The translations under genes and the position numbers were made by a program. From positions 1-44,469 of the forward strand of contig JABDKP010000021.1 in the NCBI GenBank assembly GCA_013002175.1: a stretch of 44,469 nucleotides of DNA. The letters are read 5' to 3'. Positions 15,916-24,661 of the stretch are shown here, in pieces (position 1 is the first letter of the stretch; each line of letters begins with the position of its first letter). Origin of the DNA: Ilumatobacter sp. (GTDB taxonomy: Bacteria > Actinomycetota > Acidimicrobiia > Acidimicrobiales > Ilumatobacteraceae). Under the pieces are notes generated by a model. That model did no database searches. It was not told where the DNA came from and saw nothing but the letters and a program-made list of their open reading frames with translations.

Positions 15916-16725
15916 CTACGACGGGAAGTGCGGCGGACGGATCAGCAGCACCGGGCAGGGACCGTGCTTGACGAACCCGGCAACGGTGCTGCCCATCGTC
16001 AGGCGGGCGGCACCGGTGCGGCCGTGGGTGCCGGCGACGATGAGTGACGCGCCGACCGAGGCGGCGAACGTGTTGACCGCATCGACGGGGTCGCGGCCGT
16101 GCAGCACTTCGGTCTGCACCGGCCGGTTGGTCAGTGCGGTCAGACGGTGCGCGAGCCGCGACGTGTAGACGGCTTCCGAGACATCGGGCGGCAGCCGCAG
16201 GTTGGGCTCGAGCACCTGCACGATCCACACGGCCGATCCGAGCTCGATCGACCAGGCCGCAGCCAGCGAGACCGCGGACTCCGAGAGCGCCGAGCCGTCG
16301 ACCGTGACGACGACCGGCCCCGTGAAATCGGGGACGGCCGCGTCCGGGCCGACGACGACCATCGGTCCGTACGTCGTCCGCAACAGTTCGTCGGTCACGC
16401 TGCCGATCAGCGCCGCCGAACGACCCCGGCCGTGCGAGCCCATGACGAACGTCGAACCCTCGTGTCGGTCGAACACCGCGACCAGCGCGCTGACGACGTC
16501 GTTCCCCGTCACTTCGACCGACGTCGTCACGTCGATTCCGGTCGTGTCGGTCTCCGCGACGCGCTCGTGCATCGTCTTGAGGGCGAGCGAGGCATCGCTC
16601 TGATCGGACACGATCTCGACGACCTCGACCTGTCCGTCGACGGCGCGTGCGAGCGCCAGCGCGACGTCGAACGCCTTCCATGAGTCATGTGAACCGTCGA
16701 CCGGGACGATCATTCGGGCAACCAC
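15916..16725 (-). CDS. tandem universal stress protein
   Basis: 269 residues, two UspA domains. The second has the full nucleotide-binding pattern (GTHGRTGAARLTMGS). The first (GSHGRGRSAALIGS) is one residue shorter than the canonical spacing, so one site may be degenerate. The GTG start at 16725 is chosen because AAGGA stands 5 nt upstream; another GTG at 16743 would extend the protein by six residues but lacks this site. A DosR-type box at 16800 gives a predicted start at 16764 and a 39-nt leader containing the ribosome site. It is followed by the kinase gene on the same strand after 46 nt. Confidence 0.88.
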   Translation of the reverse strand: MVARMIVPVDGSHDSWKAFDVALALARAVDGQVEVVEIVSDQSDASLALKTMHERVAETDTTGIDVTTSVEVTGNDVVSALVAVFDRHEGSTFVMGSHGRGRSAALIGSVTDELLRTTYGPMVVVGPDAAVPDFTGPVVVTVDGSALSESAVSLAAAWSIELGSAVWIVQVLEPNLRLPPDVSEAVYTSRLAHRLTALTNRPVQTEVLHGRDPVDAVNTFAASVGASLIVAGTHGRTGAARLTMGSTVAGFVKHGPCPVLLIRPPHFPS

Positions 16726-16770
16726 GGTGATCCTTTCCGCCACCGGGTCAGCCGGCGGCCTTCTGTCTTC

Positions 16771-16813
16771 ATCCTTGTCCTCTCGGCAGGCTGCCGACAG
16801 GGCCGTTCGGCCC
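16771..16813 (-). promoter_or_regulatory. DosR-type box (perfect palindrome) for the stress protein at 15916
   Basis: Box GGGCCGTTCGGCCC at 16800-16813; -10 AAGGAT; predicted start at 16764. The same 14-mer recurs at 21047. Confidence 0.7.
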
Positions 16814-16815
16814 GG

Positions 16816-17307
16816 TCACGGATCACGCCGCCGAGCGAGTGCGGCGGGATCGATCGTGAACCGGCGGCCGGTCAGGGCGCTCGGAATCAGCCGCACCAAC
16901 GTCGGCTTGCCGCCCGCATGCCACGGGTAGACGTCGAGGTCGAACGAGTCGAGCACGTCACCGTGGACTTGGATCACTGTGCACGCGCCCTTGGCCACCA
17001 CACTCCAGGCGATGCCGTCGTCGAGATCGGAGTCGTCGGCTTCGAACGTGACGCACTCGGTCGCAACGATCCGCTCGAGCTTGGTGCCCGCGGCGGTGCG
17101 GAACACGACGCTGCCGTGGTCGACGACGAAGTTGATCGGGAAGATCTCGACGTCGTCACCGTCCCCGCGCACCGCGATCCGCCCGACCGGCGTGGTCCGC
17201 AGTTGCGCCCAGCACGTCGACGCGGAGAGTTCCTCCATCACGGCGACCAGGTCGTCGGCGGGTGCGTCGGGCGGCGGCGTCGTGGGCGGCTCCGCGGTTG
17301 CGGTCAT
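16816..17307 (-). CDS. pyridoxamine 5'-phosphate oxidase-like flavin-binding protein, paralogue 1
   Basis: 163 residues with the split beta-barrel of the PNPOx-like family: CWAQLRTTPVGRIAV, then EIFPINFVVDHGSVVFRTAAGTKL, the usual flavin-side strands. Family members bind FMN or F420, and M. tuberculosis Rv3129, a DosR-regulon protein, has a similar fold. The true substrate is unknown. The start overlaps the stop of the upstream CBS gene (TGATG; a GTG one codon earlier is also possible), so both are translated from one mRNA driven by the box at 17795. A paralogue lies at 19781-20320. Confidence 0.82.
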   Translation of the reverse strand: MTATAEPPTTPPPDAPADDLVAVMEELSASTCWAQLRTTPVGRIAVRGDGDDVEIFPINFVVDHGSVVFRTAAGTKLERIVATECVTFEADDSDLDDGIAWSVVAKGACTVIQVHGDVLDSFDLDVYPWHAGGKPTLVRLIPSALTGRRFTIDPAALARRRDP

Positions 17308-17759
17308 CACGTCACCGCCGGGACCGGTGCATCGTCGCCGGCATGGGGGAAGAGGATCTGTGCGGTCAGGACCTTCGCGACGCTGGCCATGCTGTTGGCC
17401 ATCGACACGACAGCGTCGTCGAGCGAGACCATCCCGACGACCCGATCCCGTTGGAGGATCGGCACCCGGCGGATCGCATGCTGGGCGAACAGCGCGAAGA
17501 GGTCATCGAGGTCGTCGCTCGGTGCGAGCCCGATCGGACCCATCGTCATCACGGCATCGATGCGCCCGTCGAGCGGCACACCCGAGGCGATGCCCCGGGT
17601 GACGATGTCGCGGTCGGTGACGACGCCGACCGGCACGTCGTGATCGACGACCACGAGGGCGCCGACACCCTGGCGCGCCATCAGTTCGGCGGCGGCGTCG
17701 ATCGAGGCGGCGGCGTCGATCACCACCGGTTCGCGCCATGTGAGTTCGGTGATCTTCAT
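17307..17759 (-). CDS. CBS-pair protein, Hrp1-like, paralogue 1
   Basis: 150 residues made almost wholly of two CBS motifs (about 10-60 and 75-130): the first ends GVVTDRDIVTRGIA, the second has RRVPILQRDRVVGMVSLDDA. Such stand-alone pairs bind adenosine nucleotides or NAD(H). M. tuberculosis Hrp1 (Rv2626c), strongly DosR-induced, has the same architecture. ATG 17759 coincides with the transcription start predicted from the box at 17795. A TTG seven codons upstream is therefore rejected. The gene is co-transcribed with the PNPOx-like gene that overlaps its stop. Confidence 0.87.
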   Translation of the reverse strand: MKITELTWREPVVIDAAASIDAAAELMARQGVGALVVVDHDVPVGVVTDRDIVTRGIASGVPLDGRIDAVMTMGPIGLAPSDDLDDLFALFAQHAIRRVPILQRDRVVGMVSLDDAVVSMANSMASVAKVLTAQILFPHAGDDAPVPAVT

Positions 17760-17765
17760 GGGTCC

Positions 17766-17808
17766 ATCCTGCGGCACCAACCGGAACCGACCCAGGGCAG
17801 AAGGTCCC
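17766..17808 (-). promoter_or_regulatory. DosR-type box and -10 for the CBS/PNPOx operon
   Basis: Box GGGCAGAAGGTCCC at 17795-17808; -10 CAGGAT; predicted start at 17759, the ATG. Confidence 0.72.
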
Positions 17809-17828
17809 GACGTCGTCTCGTCCCGCCG

Positions 17829-17871
17829 GGGTCGTTCGGCCCTGGCCGCATCGCCGTCGTGGCGTCATGGT
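17829..17871 (+). promoter_or_regulatory. DosR-type box and -10 for the stress protein/ldhA operon
   Basis: Box GGGTCGTTCGGCCC at 17829-17842; -10 CATGGT; predicted start at 17878, the ATG. Divergent from the box at 17795. Confidence 0.74.
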
Positions 17872-17877
17872 CCAGGT

Positions 17878-18735
17878 ATGACCAGAGATCTCATCGTCGG
17901 CATCGACGGGTCGGACGTCGCTCAGGATGCGCTCCGCTGGACGCTGCGCAACACACCGGACCCGGCGGCAACCGTCGTGGCGATGGCTGTCTGGCGCGTC
18001 CCGCTGGCAATGAGGCTGCTGATGGCGAAACGTTCGTTCGACGTCGACCGGTTGGGTCTCGCGGCCGAGGCGCATCACACCCTCGACGTCGCGCTCGCCG
18101 CGACCGCCGACGAGGACGGGGTGGGAGCCGTCGAACCGCTCGTCGTCGAGGGGTCGGCGGGGGCCGAGTTGCTCACCCGGGCACACGACGCCGACCTGCT
18201 GGTGCTCGGCCGGCAGGGGGACAGCGACCTGCAGCACAGGCTGCTCGGGTCGGTCAGCCGCCACTGCGCGACGCGCGCCCCGGTTCCCACCGTGGTCGTT
18301 CCGCCGGGGTTCGATCGGCCGCGAGCGACATCGGTCATCGTCGGATTCGACGGCAGCGACAACGCCTCGGCCGCGCTGCGATGGGCACTCGACTTCTTCG
18401 ATGACAGCGTGGCGATCGAGCTCGTGGCGGCGGTCGACCTGTCACCGTGGCTCGACGTCGAGTCGACGATCGAACGCTTCCCGGAGCAGGTCGAGACCGA
18501 GCGGCAGCGGCTGCTGACGGCGGCCGGCAGGGTCGACCCGGACGGGCGGGCGGTGCGCACGGTCGTGCTGCACGGGCCCAAGCAGGCACTGGCCGAAGCG
18601 TGCGCGGAGGCCGACGTGGTCGTGCTCGGCGCCCGCGGACACGGGGCGCTCGGCGCAGCGTTGCTCGGCTCGGTCGCGACGTGGATGCTCGAGCAGTCCC
18701 CGTGTCCGGTGGCGATCGTCCCCGCCGACGACTAG
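17878..18735 (+). CDS. tandem universal stress protein
   Basis: 285 residues with two UspA domains. Nucleotide-binding patterns are GRQGDSDLQHRLLGS in the first and GARGHGALGAALLGS in the second. The N-terminus MTRDLIVGIDGSD starts the first domain immediately, which supports ATG 17878. That base is also the transcription start predicted from the box, so the mRNA is probably leaderless. The lactate dehydrogenase gene follows 23 nt downstream with no box of its own, implying an operon. Confidence 0.92.
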   Translation: MTRDLIVGIDGSDVAQDALRWTLRNTPDPAATVVAMAVWRVPLAMRLLMAKRSFDVDRLGLAAEAHHTLDVALAATADEDGVGAVEPLVVEGSAGAELLTRAHDADLLVLGRQGDSDLQHRLLGSVSRHCATRAPVPTVVVPPGFDRPRATSVIVGFDGSDNASAALRWALDFFDDSVAIELVAAVDLSPWLDVESTIERFPEQVETERQRLLTAAGRVDPDGRAVRTVVLHGPKQALAEACAEADVVVLGARGHGALGAALLGSVATWMLEQSPCPVAIVPADD

Positions 18736-18758
18736 TCGAGTGCTGCCACACTGCGTCG

Positions 18759-19760
18759 ATGGAAACGATGTCAGCGATCCACTGCTTCTCTGCGAAGGCG
18801 TACGACCGTGCCTGCTTCGACGAGGCCAACCGTGGCCCGGGACACGACATCACGTACCTCGACGCGCGCCTCGACGAACGGACGGTCGGGCTCGCAGCCG
18901 GCATTCCGGTCGTCTGCGCGTTCGTCAACGACGACCTGACGGCGCCGATCCTCCGCGCGCTCGCGGCGGGCGGAACGACGTGCGTCGCGATGCGCTGTGC
19001 CGGCTACAACAACGTCGATCTCGACGCAGCGCGCGCGGTCGGCATCACGGTGGTGCGCGTCCCGGCGTACTCGCCGAACGCCGTCGCCGAGCACACGCTG
19101 GCACTGATCCTCGGATTGAACCGCAACGTCCATCGCGCCTACAACCGCGTCCGCGACCGGAACTTCTCCCTGGAAGGGCTCGTCGGATTCGACCTCGCCG
19201 GCCGCACGGCGGGCATCGTCGGCACCGGCCAGATCGGTGCGATCGTCGCCCGCCTGCTGTGGCACTTCCGCTGCACGGTCGTCGCGTCCGACCCACAGCC
19301 GGACTCCGGCCTGGTCGACCTCGGCGTCGAGTACGTCGAACTCGACGAGCTGCTCGGGCGAAGTGACATCGTCAGCCTCAACTGCCCACTGACCGAGGCG
19401 ACGCACCATCTCATCGACGCCGCCGCCATCGGGCGCATGCGCCGCGGCGTGATGCTCGTCAACACCGGACGCGGTCCGCTGATCGACACGCCGGCGGCGA
19501 TCGACGGGCTCAAGTCCGGACAGCTCGGATCGCTGGCGCTCGACGTGTACGAGGAGGAGGCCCCGCTGTTCTTCGAGGACCGCAGTCAGGAGATCCTCGA
19601 CGACGACGTGTTCGCCCGGCTGCTGACGTTCCCCAATGTGCTGATCACCGCGCACCAGGCGTTTCTCACCCGCGACGCGCTCGCGGCGATCGCGACGACC
19701 ACGCTGGCAAATGTCGCGGACGTCGTCGCGGGGCGCCCGTGCGCCAACTCGCTCACCTGA
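18759..19760 (+). CDS. ldhA: D-lactate dehydrogenase (LdhA type)
   Basis: A 333-residue D-2-hydroxyacid dehydrogenase very like fermentative E. coli LdhA: RCAGYNNVDLDAA, NFSLEGLVGFDLAGRTAGIVGTGQIG (NAD-binding GxGxxG), VNTGRGPLID (Arg about 238), DVYEEEAPLFFED and TAHQAFLT (catalytic His). It reduces pyruvate to D-lactate with NADH. The ATG at 18768 would give a protein three residues shorter and is about equally plausible. It is probably co-transcribed with the preceding stress protein from the DosR-type box at 17829. This would provide NADH disposal when oxygen is limiting. Confidence 0.92.
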   Translation: METMSAIHCFSAKAYDRACFDEANRGPGHDITYLDARLDERTVGLAAGIPVVCAFVNDDLTAPILRALAAGGTTCVAMRCAGYNNVDLDAARAVGITVVRVPAYSPNAVAEHTLALILGLNRNVHRAYNRVRDRNFSLEGLVGFDLAGRTAGIVGTGQIGAIVARLLWHFRCTVVASDPQPDSGLVDLGVEYVELDELLGRSDIVSLNCPLTEATHHLIDAAAIGRMRRGVMLVNTGRGPLIDTPAAIDGLKSGQLGSLALDVYEEEAPLFFEDRSQEILDDDVFARLLTFPNVLITAHQAFLTRDALAAIATTTLANVADVVAGRPCANSLT

Positions 19761-19778
19761 GCCGGACCGAAGACCGGC
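19761..19778. terminator. weak hairpin between convergent ldhA and PNPOx genes
   Basis: GCCGG and CCGGC form a 5-bp stem around an 8-nt loop between two convergent stop codons. No T-tract is seen; low confidence. Confidence 0.3.
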
Positions 19779-19780
19779 GA

Positions 19781-20320
19781 TCAGTTCGGGTGCAACTTGG
19801 GCTCGCCGGGATGTTGCTCGGCGCCGGGTTCACGGACGACGGCCAGCTCCTCGGCGGCGTCGTCGCCGCGGGCGTCGGTCCAGCCGATCGACCCATCGGT
19901 GACGACCTCCTCGGCGACGAAGAACCGGCGTCCGGTCACCTCGACGGGAACGATCCTGACGAACTCGGGCTTCGGAAAGACCGCCCACGGGAACAGCGGC
20001 AGGTCCTCGGCGTCGTAGCGCTCACGCATCCGCTCGATCGACCGGGCACGGCCCTTGATCACGACACTCCATGCCTGCCCGCGTGTCGGCTCGTAGCCGT
20101 CGATCTCGAACGCCACGCGCTGCAGCAGCACGGCGGCGGCGAGCTTCGTGCCGGGTTTGGTCCGGAACACGACCGTCTGGTCGTCGACGACGTAGTTGAT
20201 CGGAAAGATCTCGGGTTGGCCGCCGTTGTCGACCGCGAGTCGGCCGACCGACGTCCTGCGCAGCCGTTCCCAGCATGCCTGCTCGTCGAGGATTTCGGTG
20301 CCTTCAATCGTCTCGTCCAT
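19781..20320 (-). CDS. pyridoxamine 5'-phosphate oxidase-like flavin-binding protein, paralogue 2
   Basis: 179 residues. The core aligns with paralogue 1 at 16816: CWERLRRTSVGRLAV, EIFPINYVVDDQTVVFRTKPGTKL, AWSVVIKGRA. A C-terminal extension of about 35 acidic residues is unique to this copy. The cofactor is probably FMN or F420 and the reaction is unknown. ATG 20320 lies within one base of the transcription start predicted from the box at 20357 and has only a weak GGAA upstream, so it is probably leaderless. It converges with ldhA. Confidence 0.82.
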   Translation of the reverse strand: MDETIEGTEILDEQACWERLRRTSVGRLAVDNGGQPEIFPINYVVDDQTVVFRTKPGTKLAAAVLLQRVAFEIDGYEPTRGQAWSVVIKGRARSIERMRERYDAEDLPLFPWAVFPKPEFVRIVPVEVTGRRFFVAEEVVTDGSIGWTDARGDDAAEELAVVREPGAEQHPGEPKLHPN

Positions 20321-20327
20321 GTTTCCG

Positions 20328-20370
20328 ATTCCACACGTCGCGACCGCCCACAGACAGGGCCCAACGTCCT
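20328..20370 (-). promoter_or_regulatory. DosR-type box for PNPOx-like 2
   Basis: Box GGGCCCAACGTCCT at 20357-20370. The -10 is less clear (TGGAAT at 20333-20328). Predicted start 20320-20321. Confidence 0.58.
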
Positions 20371-20400
20371 TTCCCGTCGCTGACCGTGAACGGCCACGTG

Positions 20401-20443
20401 GGGACCTAGGTCCCTGGCACGGCCGGCGGCACGCTCGCATCCT
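20401..20443 (+). promoter_or_regulatory. DosR-type box (perfect palindrome) for the gene at 20521
   Basis: Box GGGACCTAGGTCCC at 20401-20414; -10 CATCCT at 20438-20443; predicted start at 20450, leaving a 71-nt leader with a small ORF. Confidence 0.72.
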
Positions 20444-20482
20444 GGTTGAAGAGCGCGTTCACCGACACGAGGAAGCATCAGC

Positions 20483-20524
20483 ATGTGGGGGACAATTCGA
20501 GTTGCTGGGACGAGCGGCCCATGA
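20483..20524 (+). other. possible 13-codon leader ORF overlapping the start at 20521
   Basis: ATG 20483 follows GAGGAAG at good spacing, encodes MWGTIRVAGTSGP and stops at 20522-20524, overlapping the next ATG (ATGA). Translation and a coupling role are inferred. Confidence 0.35.
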
Positions 20525-21030
20525 CCGACGTGGAGAGCCGTTCGGCGCATTTCGTGCACGACTTCGCCGGGATCGACCTCCCGCTGGTCGACGTCGTACG
20601 CGCCATCGAGATCGTCGCGACACCGCACCTCGTCGGCGAATTCGTCGCCGTGGCCTGGAACGACGAGATCCGCGTGCTGGAAGCGGTGCAGGATCGCCAT
20701 CACCCCCACGCAGGAGGCCCGCTGGTCGATGTGGCCTTCGGGCCGCAGCGGTCACGACGCGACGCGGTCATCCTGCCGATCACCTGGCGGACCCGCACCG
20801 AGCCGTGGGTGCCGCCCCTCGACGCCGACATCGAGTTCGCCTCGTTCGGACCACGGCGGACCCACGTCCACGTCTACGGCTGCTCCGAGTTGCCGCCCGG
20901 GTCGGTGACCGGCACGGAGGAGTCGAGCCTCGCCCAGCGGCTGACCGTTGCGATCGTTCGACACGTGCTCGTCCTGCTCATCGAGCGGATCATCGCCAAC
21001 GCGATGCCAACCGAACCGTCCCATCACTGA
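20521..21030 (+). CDS. uncharacterised protein, weakly SRPBCC-like
   Basis: 169 residues, no membrane segment. The middle (residues about 90-135: VILPITWRTRTEPWVPPLDADIEF then HVHVYGC) and the long C-terminal helix (RLTVAIVRHVLVLLIERI) look like small SRPBCC-type proteins of actinobacteria, but I cannot assign a ligand. ATG 20521 is preferred. A TTG at 20446 would start upstream of the predicted transcription start. It is driven by a perfect DosR-type palindrome at 20401, so it is probably a genuine regulon member of unknown function. Confidence 0.65.
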   Translation: MTDVESRSAHFVHDFAGIDLPLVDVVRAIEIVATPHLVGEFVAVAWNDEIRVLEAVQDRHHPHAGGPLVDVAFGPQRSRRDAVILPITWRTRTEPWVPPLDADIEFASFGPRRTHVHVYGCSELPPGSVTGTEESSLAQRLTVAIVRHVLVLLIERIIANAMPTEPSHH

Positions 21031-21046
21031 ACCGCGCACCACCGGC

Positions 21047-21089
21047 GGGCCGTTCGGCCCTGGCCGCGCCGGCAACCTCGGGCGACGAT
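21047..21089 (+). promoter_or_regulatory. DosR-type box (perfect palindrome) for the stress protein/ABC exporter operon
   Basis: Box GGGCCGTTCGGCCC at 21047-21060; -10 GACGAT at 21084-21089; predicted start at 21096, leaving a short leader with GGAG before the ATG. Confidence 0.74.
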
Positions 21090-21116
21090 GACAGCGAGCG
21101 ACAGAATGGAGCCATG

Positions 21117-21566
21117 ATGTTCAACACCATCGTCGTCGGCACCGACGGCTCGAAGGGCGCACTCGAGGCGCTCGCCGTGGCCGGCGAACTCGCCCGGACG
21201 GTCGGTGCGTCCGATGTCCACGTCGTCACCGCCGCGGCTGCGTACTCGCGGGCCGACATCAAACACATGGAGTCGAAGCTGCCGGCCGAGTTCCACGACC
21301 TGATCAGCCCCCACATCACCGCCGAGGACCGCTTCGTGCAGGCCGACGACGTACTCCGGCCGTACGGTGTGCGGGCGACCCGTCACGAGCACGACGACGG
21401 CGCGGCGGACGCGATCCTCGACGTCGCCAACGACGTGCACGCCGAGCTGATCGTCGTCGGCGCCCGCGGGCTGAGTCCCGTCGGACGATTCTTCCGGGGC
21501 AGCGTGTCGACGAAGGTCGCGCACCACTCGCCCTGCAGTGTGCTCATCGTCGAGCACGCTGACTGA
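21117..21566 (+). CDS. single-domain universal stress protein
   Basis: 149 residues, one UspA domain (FNTIVVGTDGSKGALEAL at the start, GARGLSPVGRFFRGS as nucleotide-binding pattern). It is the only single-domain copy of the four here. Two ATGs stand side by side; 21117 is chosen because GGAG then lies 5 nt upstream, while 21114 would leave 2 nt. The ABC ATPase gene follows after 12 nt, so stress protein, ATPase and permease form one operon under the box at 21047. Confidence 0.88.
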   Translation: MFNTIVVGTDGSKGALEALAVAGELARTVGASDVHVVTAAAAYSRADIKHMESKLPAEFHDLISPHITAEDRFVQADDVLRPYGVRATRHEHDDGAADAILDVANDVHAELIVVGARGLSPVGRFFRGSVSTKVAHHSPCSVLIVEHAD

Positions 21567-21578
21567 GCCGGTGCCGGC

Positions 21579-22490
21579 GTGACCTCCGCGATCTCGTTGA
21601 CGAACGTCGTCAAGACGTTCGGCTCGACTCGCGCGCTCGACGGTCTGAACCTCGAGGTCGAGACGGGCGAGGTGCACGGCTACCTCGGCCCGAACGGTTC
21701 CGGCAAGACCGTCACGATCCGGGTGCTGCTGGGGCTGCTGCGCCCCGACAGCGGACGGGTCCGGATGCTCGACGCCGACCCGTGGACCGACGCGGTTGCC
21801 CTCCACCGGCGATTGGCCTACGTACCGGGAGACGTCAACCTGTGGCCGAACCTGTCCGGCGGTGAGATCATCGACCTCCTCGGCCGGCTCCGCGGCGGCG
21901 TCGACACGCGCCGGCGGGACGACCTCATCGAGCGCCTCCAACTCGACCCGCGCAAGAAGTGCCGCACCTACTCCAAGGGCAACCGCCAGAAGGTCGCGCT
22001 CGTGGCGGCGCTCGCCTCGAACGTCGAGCTGTTGCTGCTCGACGAGCCGTCGTCGGGTCTCGACCCGCTGATGGAGTCGGTGTTCCAGGCCGTGATCCTC
22101 GAGGCCGCGGCTCAGGGCCGGACGGTGCTGCTGTCGAGTCACATCCTCGCCGAGGTCGAGACGCTGTGCGACCGGCTGACGATCATCCGCCAGGGCGTCG
22201 CCGTCCAGCACGGCACCCTCGCCGAGCTGCGGTCGCTCACGCGGACGAGCGTCACCGTGACGACCGAACGGCCACTCGAGCGGCTCGACACCGTGGCGGG
22301 TGTCCACAACATCCGCATCGACAACGGCCACGTCCGGCTCGACGTCGACGGCCCGGCGCTCGACGGCGTGATGCGCCACCTCACCTCGTTCGGTGTCCGC
22401 ACGCTGGTCTGCCGGCCGCCCACCCTGGAGGAGCTCTTCCTGCGGCACTACGGCGACGAGGTGCCGGCGACGCCGGTCGAGTCGCCATGA
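21579..22490 (+). CDS. ABC transporter ATP-binding protein (exporter type)
   Basis: 303 residues. Walker A is GPNGSGKT, the signature is YSKGNRQK (a variant of LSGGQ) and Walker B is LLLLDEP with the H-loop in [11 protein letters not shown]-terminal extension of about 80 residues ([10 protein letters not shown] at the end) is typical of DrrA/CcmA-like subunits that pair with ABC-2 permeases. The GTG start at 21579 follows the stress-protein stop by 12 nt. Its stop overlaps the permease start (ATGA). The substrate is unknown. Confidence 0.92.
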   Translation: MTSAISLTNVVKTFGSTRALDGLNLEVETGEVHGYLGPNGSGKTVTIRVLLGLLRPDSGRVRMLDADPWTDAVALHRRLAYVPGDVNLWPNLSGGEIIDLLGRLRGGVDTRRRDDLIERLQLDPRKKCRTYSKGNRQKVALVAALASNVELLLLDEPSSGLDPLMESVFQAVILEAAAQGRTVLLSSHILAEVETLCDRLTIIRQGVAVQHGTLAELRSLTRTSVTVTTERPLERLDTVAGVHNIRIDNGHVRLDVDGPALDGVMRHLTSFGVRTLVCRPPTLEELFLRHYGDEVPATPVESP

Positions 22491-24139
22491 CGACGACCGC
22501 AGCACCGCCGCGCGTCGACGTCGAGCACGAGCCGGACGAACCCGCACGACCCCGACCGCTCGCCGGGGTCTGGCAGCTCCTCCGGCTCGTCGGCCGGCGC
22601 GACCGCTTCCGGATTGCGGTCTGGACGACCGCGATCATCGGCCTCGTCGTCGCGACGGTCGCCAGCATCATCGGCCTCTACGACACGCAGGCCGAACTCG
22701 ACCAGTACGGCCAGCTCATCGTGGGCAACGCCGCACTGATCGTGCAGACCGGCCCCGGCTACGGACTGAGCGATCCGACGACCGGATCGGTCGTCATGAA
22801 CGAGTTGTCGCTGTGGACGATCATCGCGGTCGCGCTGATGAGCATCTTCATGACCGTGCGCCACACCCGCGCCGACGAGGAGAGCGAACGCGCCGAGCTG
22901 ATCCGTTCCTCGCCCGTCGGCCGCCATGCGCCGCTCGCGGCCACGCTCACGGCGGTCGGTGCGACCAACGTGCTGATCGGGGCGGCGGTCTCGCTGTCGC
23001 TGATCGTGTACGGGCTGCCGACAACCGGCTCGTTGGCGTTCGGGGTCTCGCTGGTGCTCGCCGGCGTGCTGTTCTCCGGCGTCGCCGCCGTCACCGCACA
23101 GATCGCGAGCAACGCCCGGTCGGCAGTCGCGCTGGGCGGCGTCGTGCTCGCGGCGTCGTTCGTCGTGCGCGCCGTCGGCGATGTCCGCAGCAGCGTGCTC
23201 TCGTGGTGCTCGCCGCTCGGCTGGGCGCAGGCGATCCGAGCGTTCGCGGACGAACGCTGGTGGGTGCTCGTCCTTCCGCTCGCCACCACGGTGGTGCTGG
23301 TGAACGGCGCGATCGCGCTCCAGGAGCGGCGCGACTTCGGCGCCGGTCTGCTGCGCCAGCGGCCGGGGCCGGCAACCGCGTCACCCCGCCTCGGTTCGCC
23401 GTTCGGCCTCGCGATCCGGCTGCAACGCGCCACGCTCGCCGGCTGGACGGCCGGGTTGGCGGTCGTCGGATTCTTCTACGGCATCGTCGCCGACCAGGCC
23501 GAATCGATCATCGAGGACAATCCGGACATGGCCGACTTCTTCGCCCAACTCGGAGAGGCCTCGATCACCGACGCCTTCCTCGCGACGTCGGTGTTGATCC
23601 TCGCGCTGACCGCCACCGGGTTCACGATCACGTCGGTACTGCGGCTGCGATCCGAGGAGGCCGCTCAACGCGCCGACCCGGTATTGGCCACCCCGACCCC
23701 CCGGTGGCGCTGGGTCGCCAGCCACGTGCTCGTCGCCGTCGGCGGGACGATCGTCGTGATGCTCACGACCGGGGCGGCACTCGGCGCCGGCTTCGGACTG
23801 ATGACCGGTGACGGCGGACAGGTGCCGCGATTGGCGATCGCGGCGCTCGTGATGGTGCCCGCGATGGTGGTCGTCGGGGGCGTCGCACTCGCGGCGTGCG
23901 CGCTGGTGCCGCGGTTTGCGCTCGCCGCGTGGAGCACGCTCGCCGGCGTGTTCGTGATCGGTCTGTTCGGCACGGTGCTGAAGATGCCCCAGTGGCTGGT
24001 CGCCGTGTCGCCGTTCGATCATGTGCCGGCGATGCCGGCCGAGCCCTTCGACGCGCTGCCTCTGCTGCTGCTGGGTCTGACGGCCACGGCCTTCACCGCG
24101 TCCGCACTCGTCGGCTACCGGCGCCGCGACATCGGGTGA
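22487..24139 (+). CDS. ABC-2 type exporter permease (antibiotic exporter-like)
   Basis: 550 residues with about twelve hydrophobic segments arranged as two similar six-helix halves (first about 40-290, second about 315-545). The size and layout match large actinobacterial permeases annotated as polyketide antibiotic exporters. The N-terminal 35 residues are polar. It is coupled to the ATPase by an ATGA overlap. The substrate is unknown; drug, lipid or peptide export are all possible. Control by a dormancy-type box is the notable feature. Confidence 0.88.
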   Translation: MTTTAAPPRVDVEHEPDEPARPRPLAGVWQLLRLVGRRDRFRIAVWTTAIIGLVVATVASIIGLYDTQAELDQYGQLIVGNAALIVQTGPGYGLSDPTTGSVVMNELSLWTIIAVALMSIFMTVRHTRADEESERAELIRSSPVGRHAPLAATLTAVGATNVLIGAAVSLSLIVYGLPTTGSLAFGVSLVLAGVLFSGVAAVTAQIASNARSAVALGGVVLAASFVVRAVGDVRSSVLSWCSPLGWAQAIRAFADERWWVLVLPLATTVVLVNGAIALQERRDFGAGLLRQRPGPATASPRLGSPFGLAIRLQRATLAGWTAGLAVVGFFYGIVADQAESIIEDNPDMADFFAQLGEASITDAFLATSVLILALTATGFTITSVLRLRSEEAAQRADPVLATPTPRWRWVASHVLVAVGGTIVVMLTTGAALGAGFGLMTGDGGQVPRLAIAALVMVPAMVVVGGVALAACALVPRFALAAWSTLAGVFVIGLFGTVLKMPQWLVAVSPFDHVPAMPAEPFDALPLLLLGLTATAFTASALVGYRRRDIG

Positions 24140-24156
24140 GGGCGGCACGACCGCGC

Positions 24157-24200
24157 AGGTCTTCCGACCCTATTGACCGAAGGCCTCGCACCCATACGTT
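24157..24200 (+). promoter_or_regulatory. DosR-type box and -10 for CBS-pair protein 2
   Basis: Box AGGTCTTCCGACCC at 24157-24170; -10 TACGTT at 24195-24200, the best match in the set; predicted start at 24207 with GGAGG at 24208-24212 inside an 11-nt leader. Confidence 0.62.
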
Positions 24201-24217
24201 GGGTGCTGGAGGCAACC

Positions 24218-24661
24218 ATGATCGACGACCCGATGAACGACACGACGAACGAAACGATGTTGGATGCCTTCGACGAGTTCGCGGACGTGGGCACGTCGAT
24301 CGCATCATTCGTCAGCAACGGCACCGTCACGACCACTGCAGACACGTCGCTGCGGGACGCGGCCGTGATGCTCGATCAGGCCGGCGTGGGCTGCATCGTC
24401 ATCGGCACCGCCCCCGCGGTCGAGGGCGTCGTCTCCGAACGCGACATCGTGCGCGCCGTCGCCGCTGGACTCGACCTCGATGCGGTCACGGTCGGCGAGA
24501 TCGAGACCAAGGAGCTCAAGTGGGCCACGCCGGATTCGGGCGTCACCGACGTCGCCGCGGAGATGCTGGAGAACTACGTCCGCCACGTCCTCGTCGGCGA
24601 GGACGGCTCGATCGTGGGCGTCGTCTCGATGCGTGACCTGCTGGGCGCGTTCGTCGAGTGA
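24218..24661 (+). CDS. CBS-pair protein, paralogue 2
   Basis: 147 residues: about 30 acidic residues, then two CBS motifs (first with AVEGVVSERDIVRAVAAGL, second with VRHVLVGEDGSIVGVVSMRDLL). It is similar in design to the CBS protein at 17307 and to Hrp1, and a nucleotide-sensing role is inferred. ATG 24218 has GGAGG 5 nt upstream; an upstream TTG at 24173 lies within the promoter and is rejected. The bifunctional-nuclease gene follows 90 nt later and may share the transcript. Confidence 0.87.
   Translation: MIDDPMNDTTNETMLDAFDEFADVGTSIASFVSNGTVTTTADTSLRDAAVMLDQAGVGCIVIGTAPAVEGVVSERDIVRAVAAGLDLDAVTVGEIETKELKWATPDSGVTDVAAEMLENYVRHVLVGEDGSIVGVVSMRDLLGAFVE

Noticed and set aside
20446-20520. 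TTG start extending the gene at 20521
   Set aside because: It would lie upstream of the predicted transcription start at 20450 and lacks a ribosome site.
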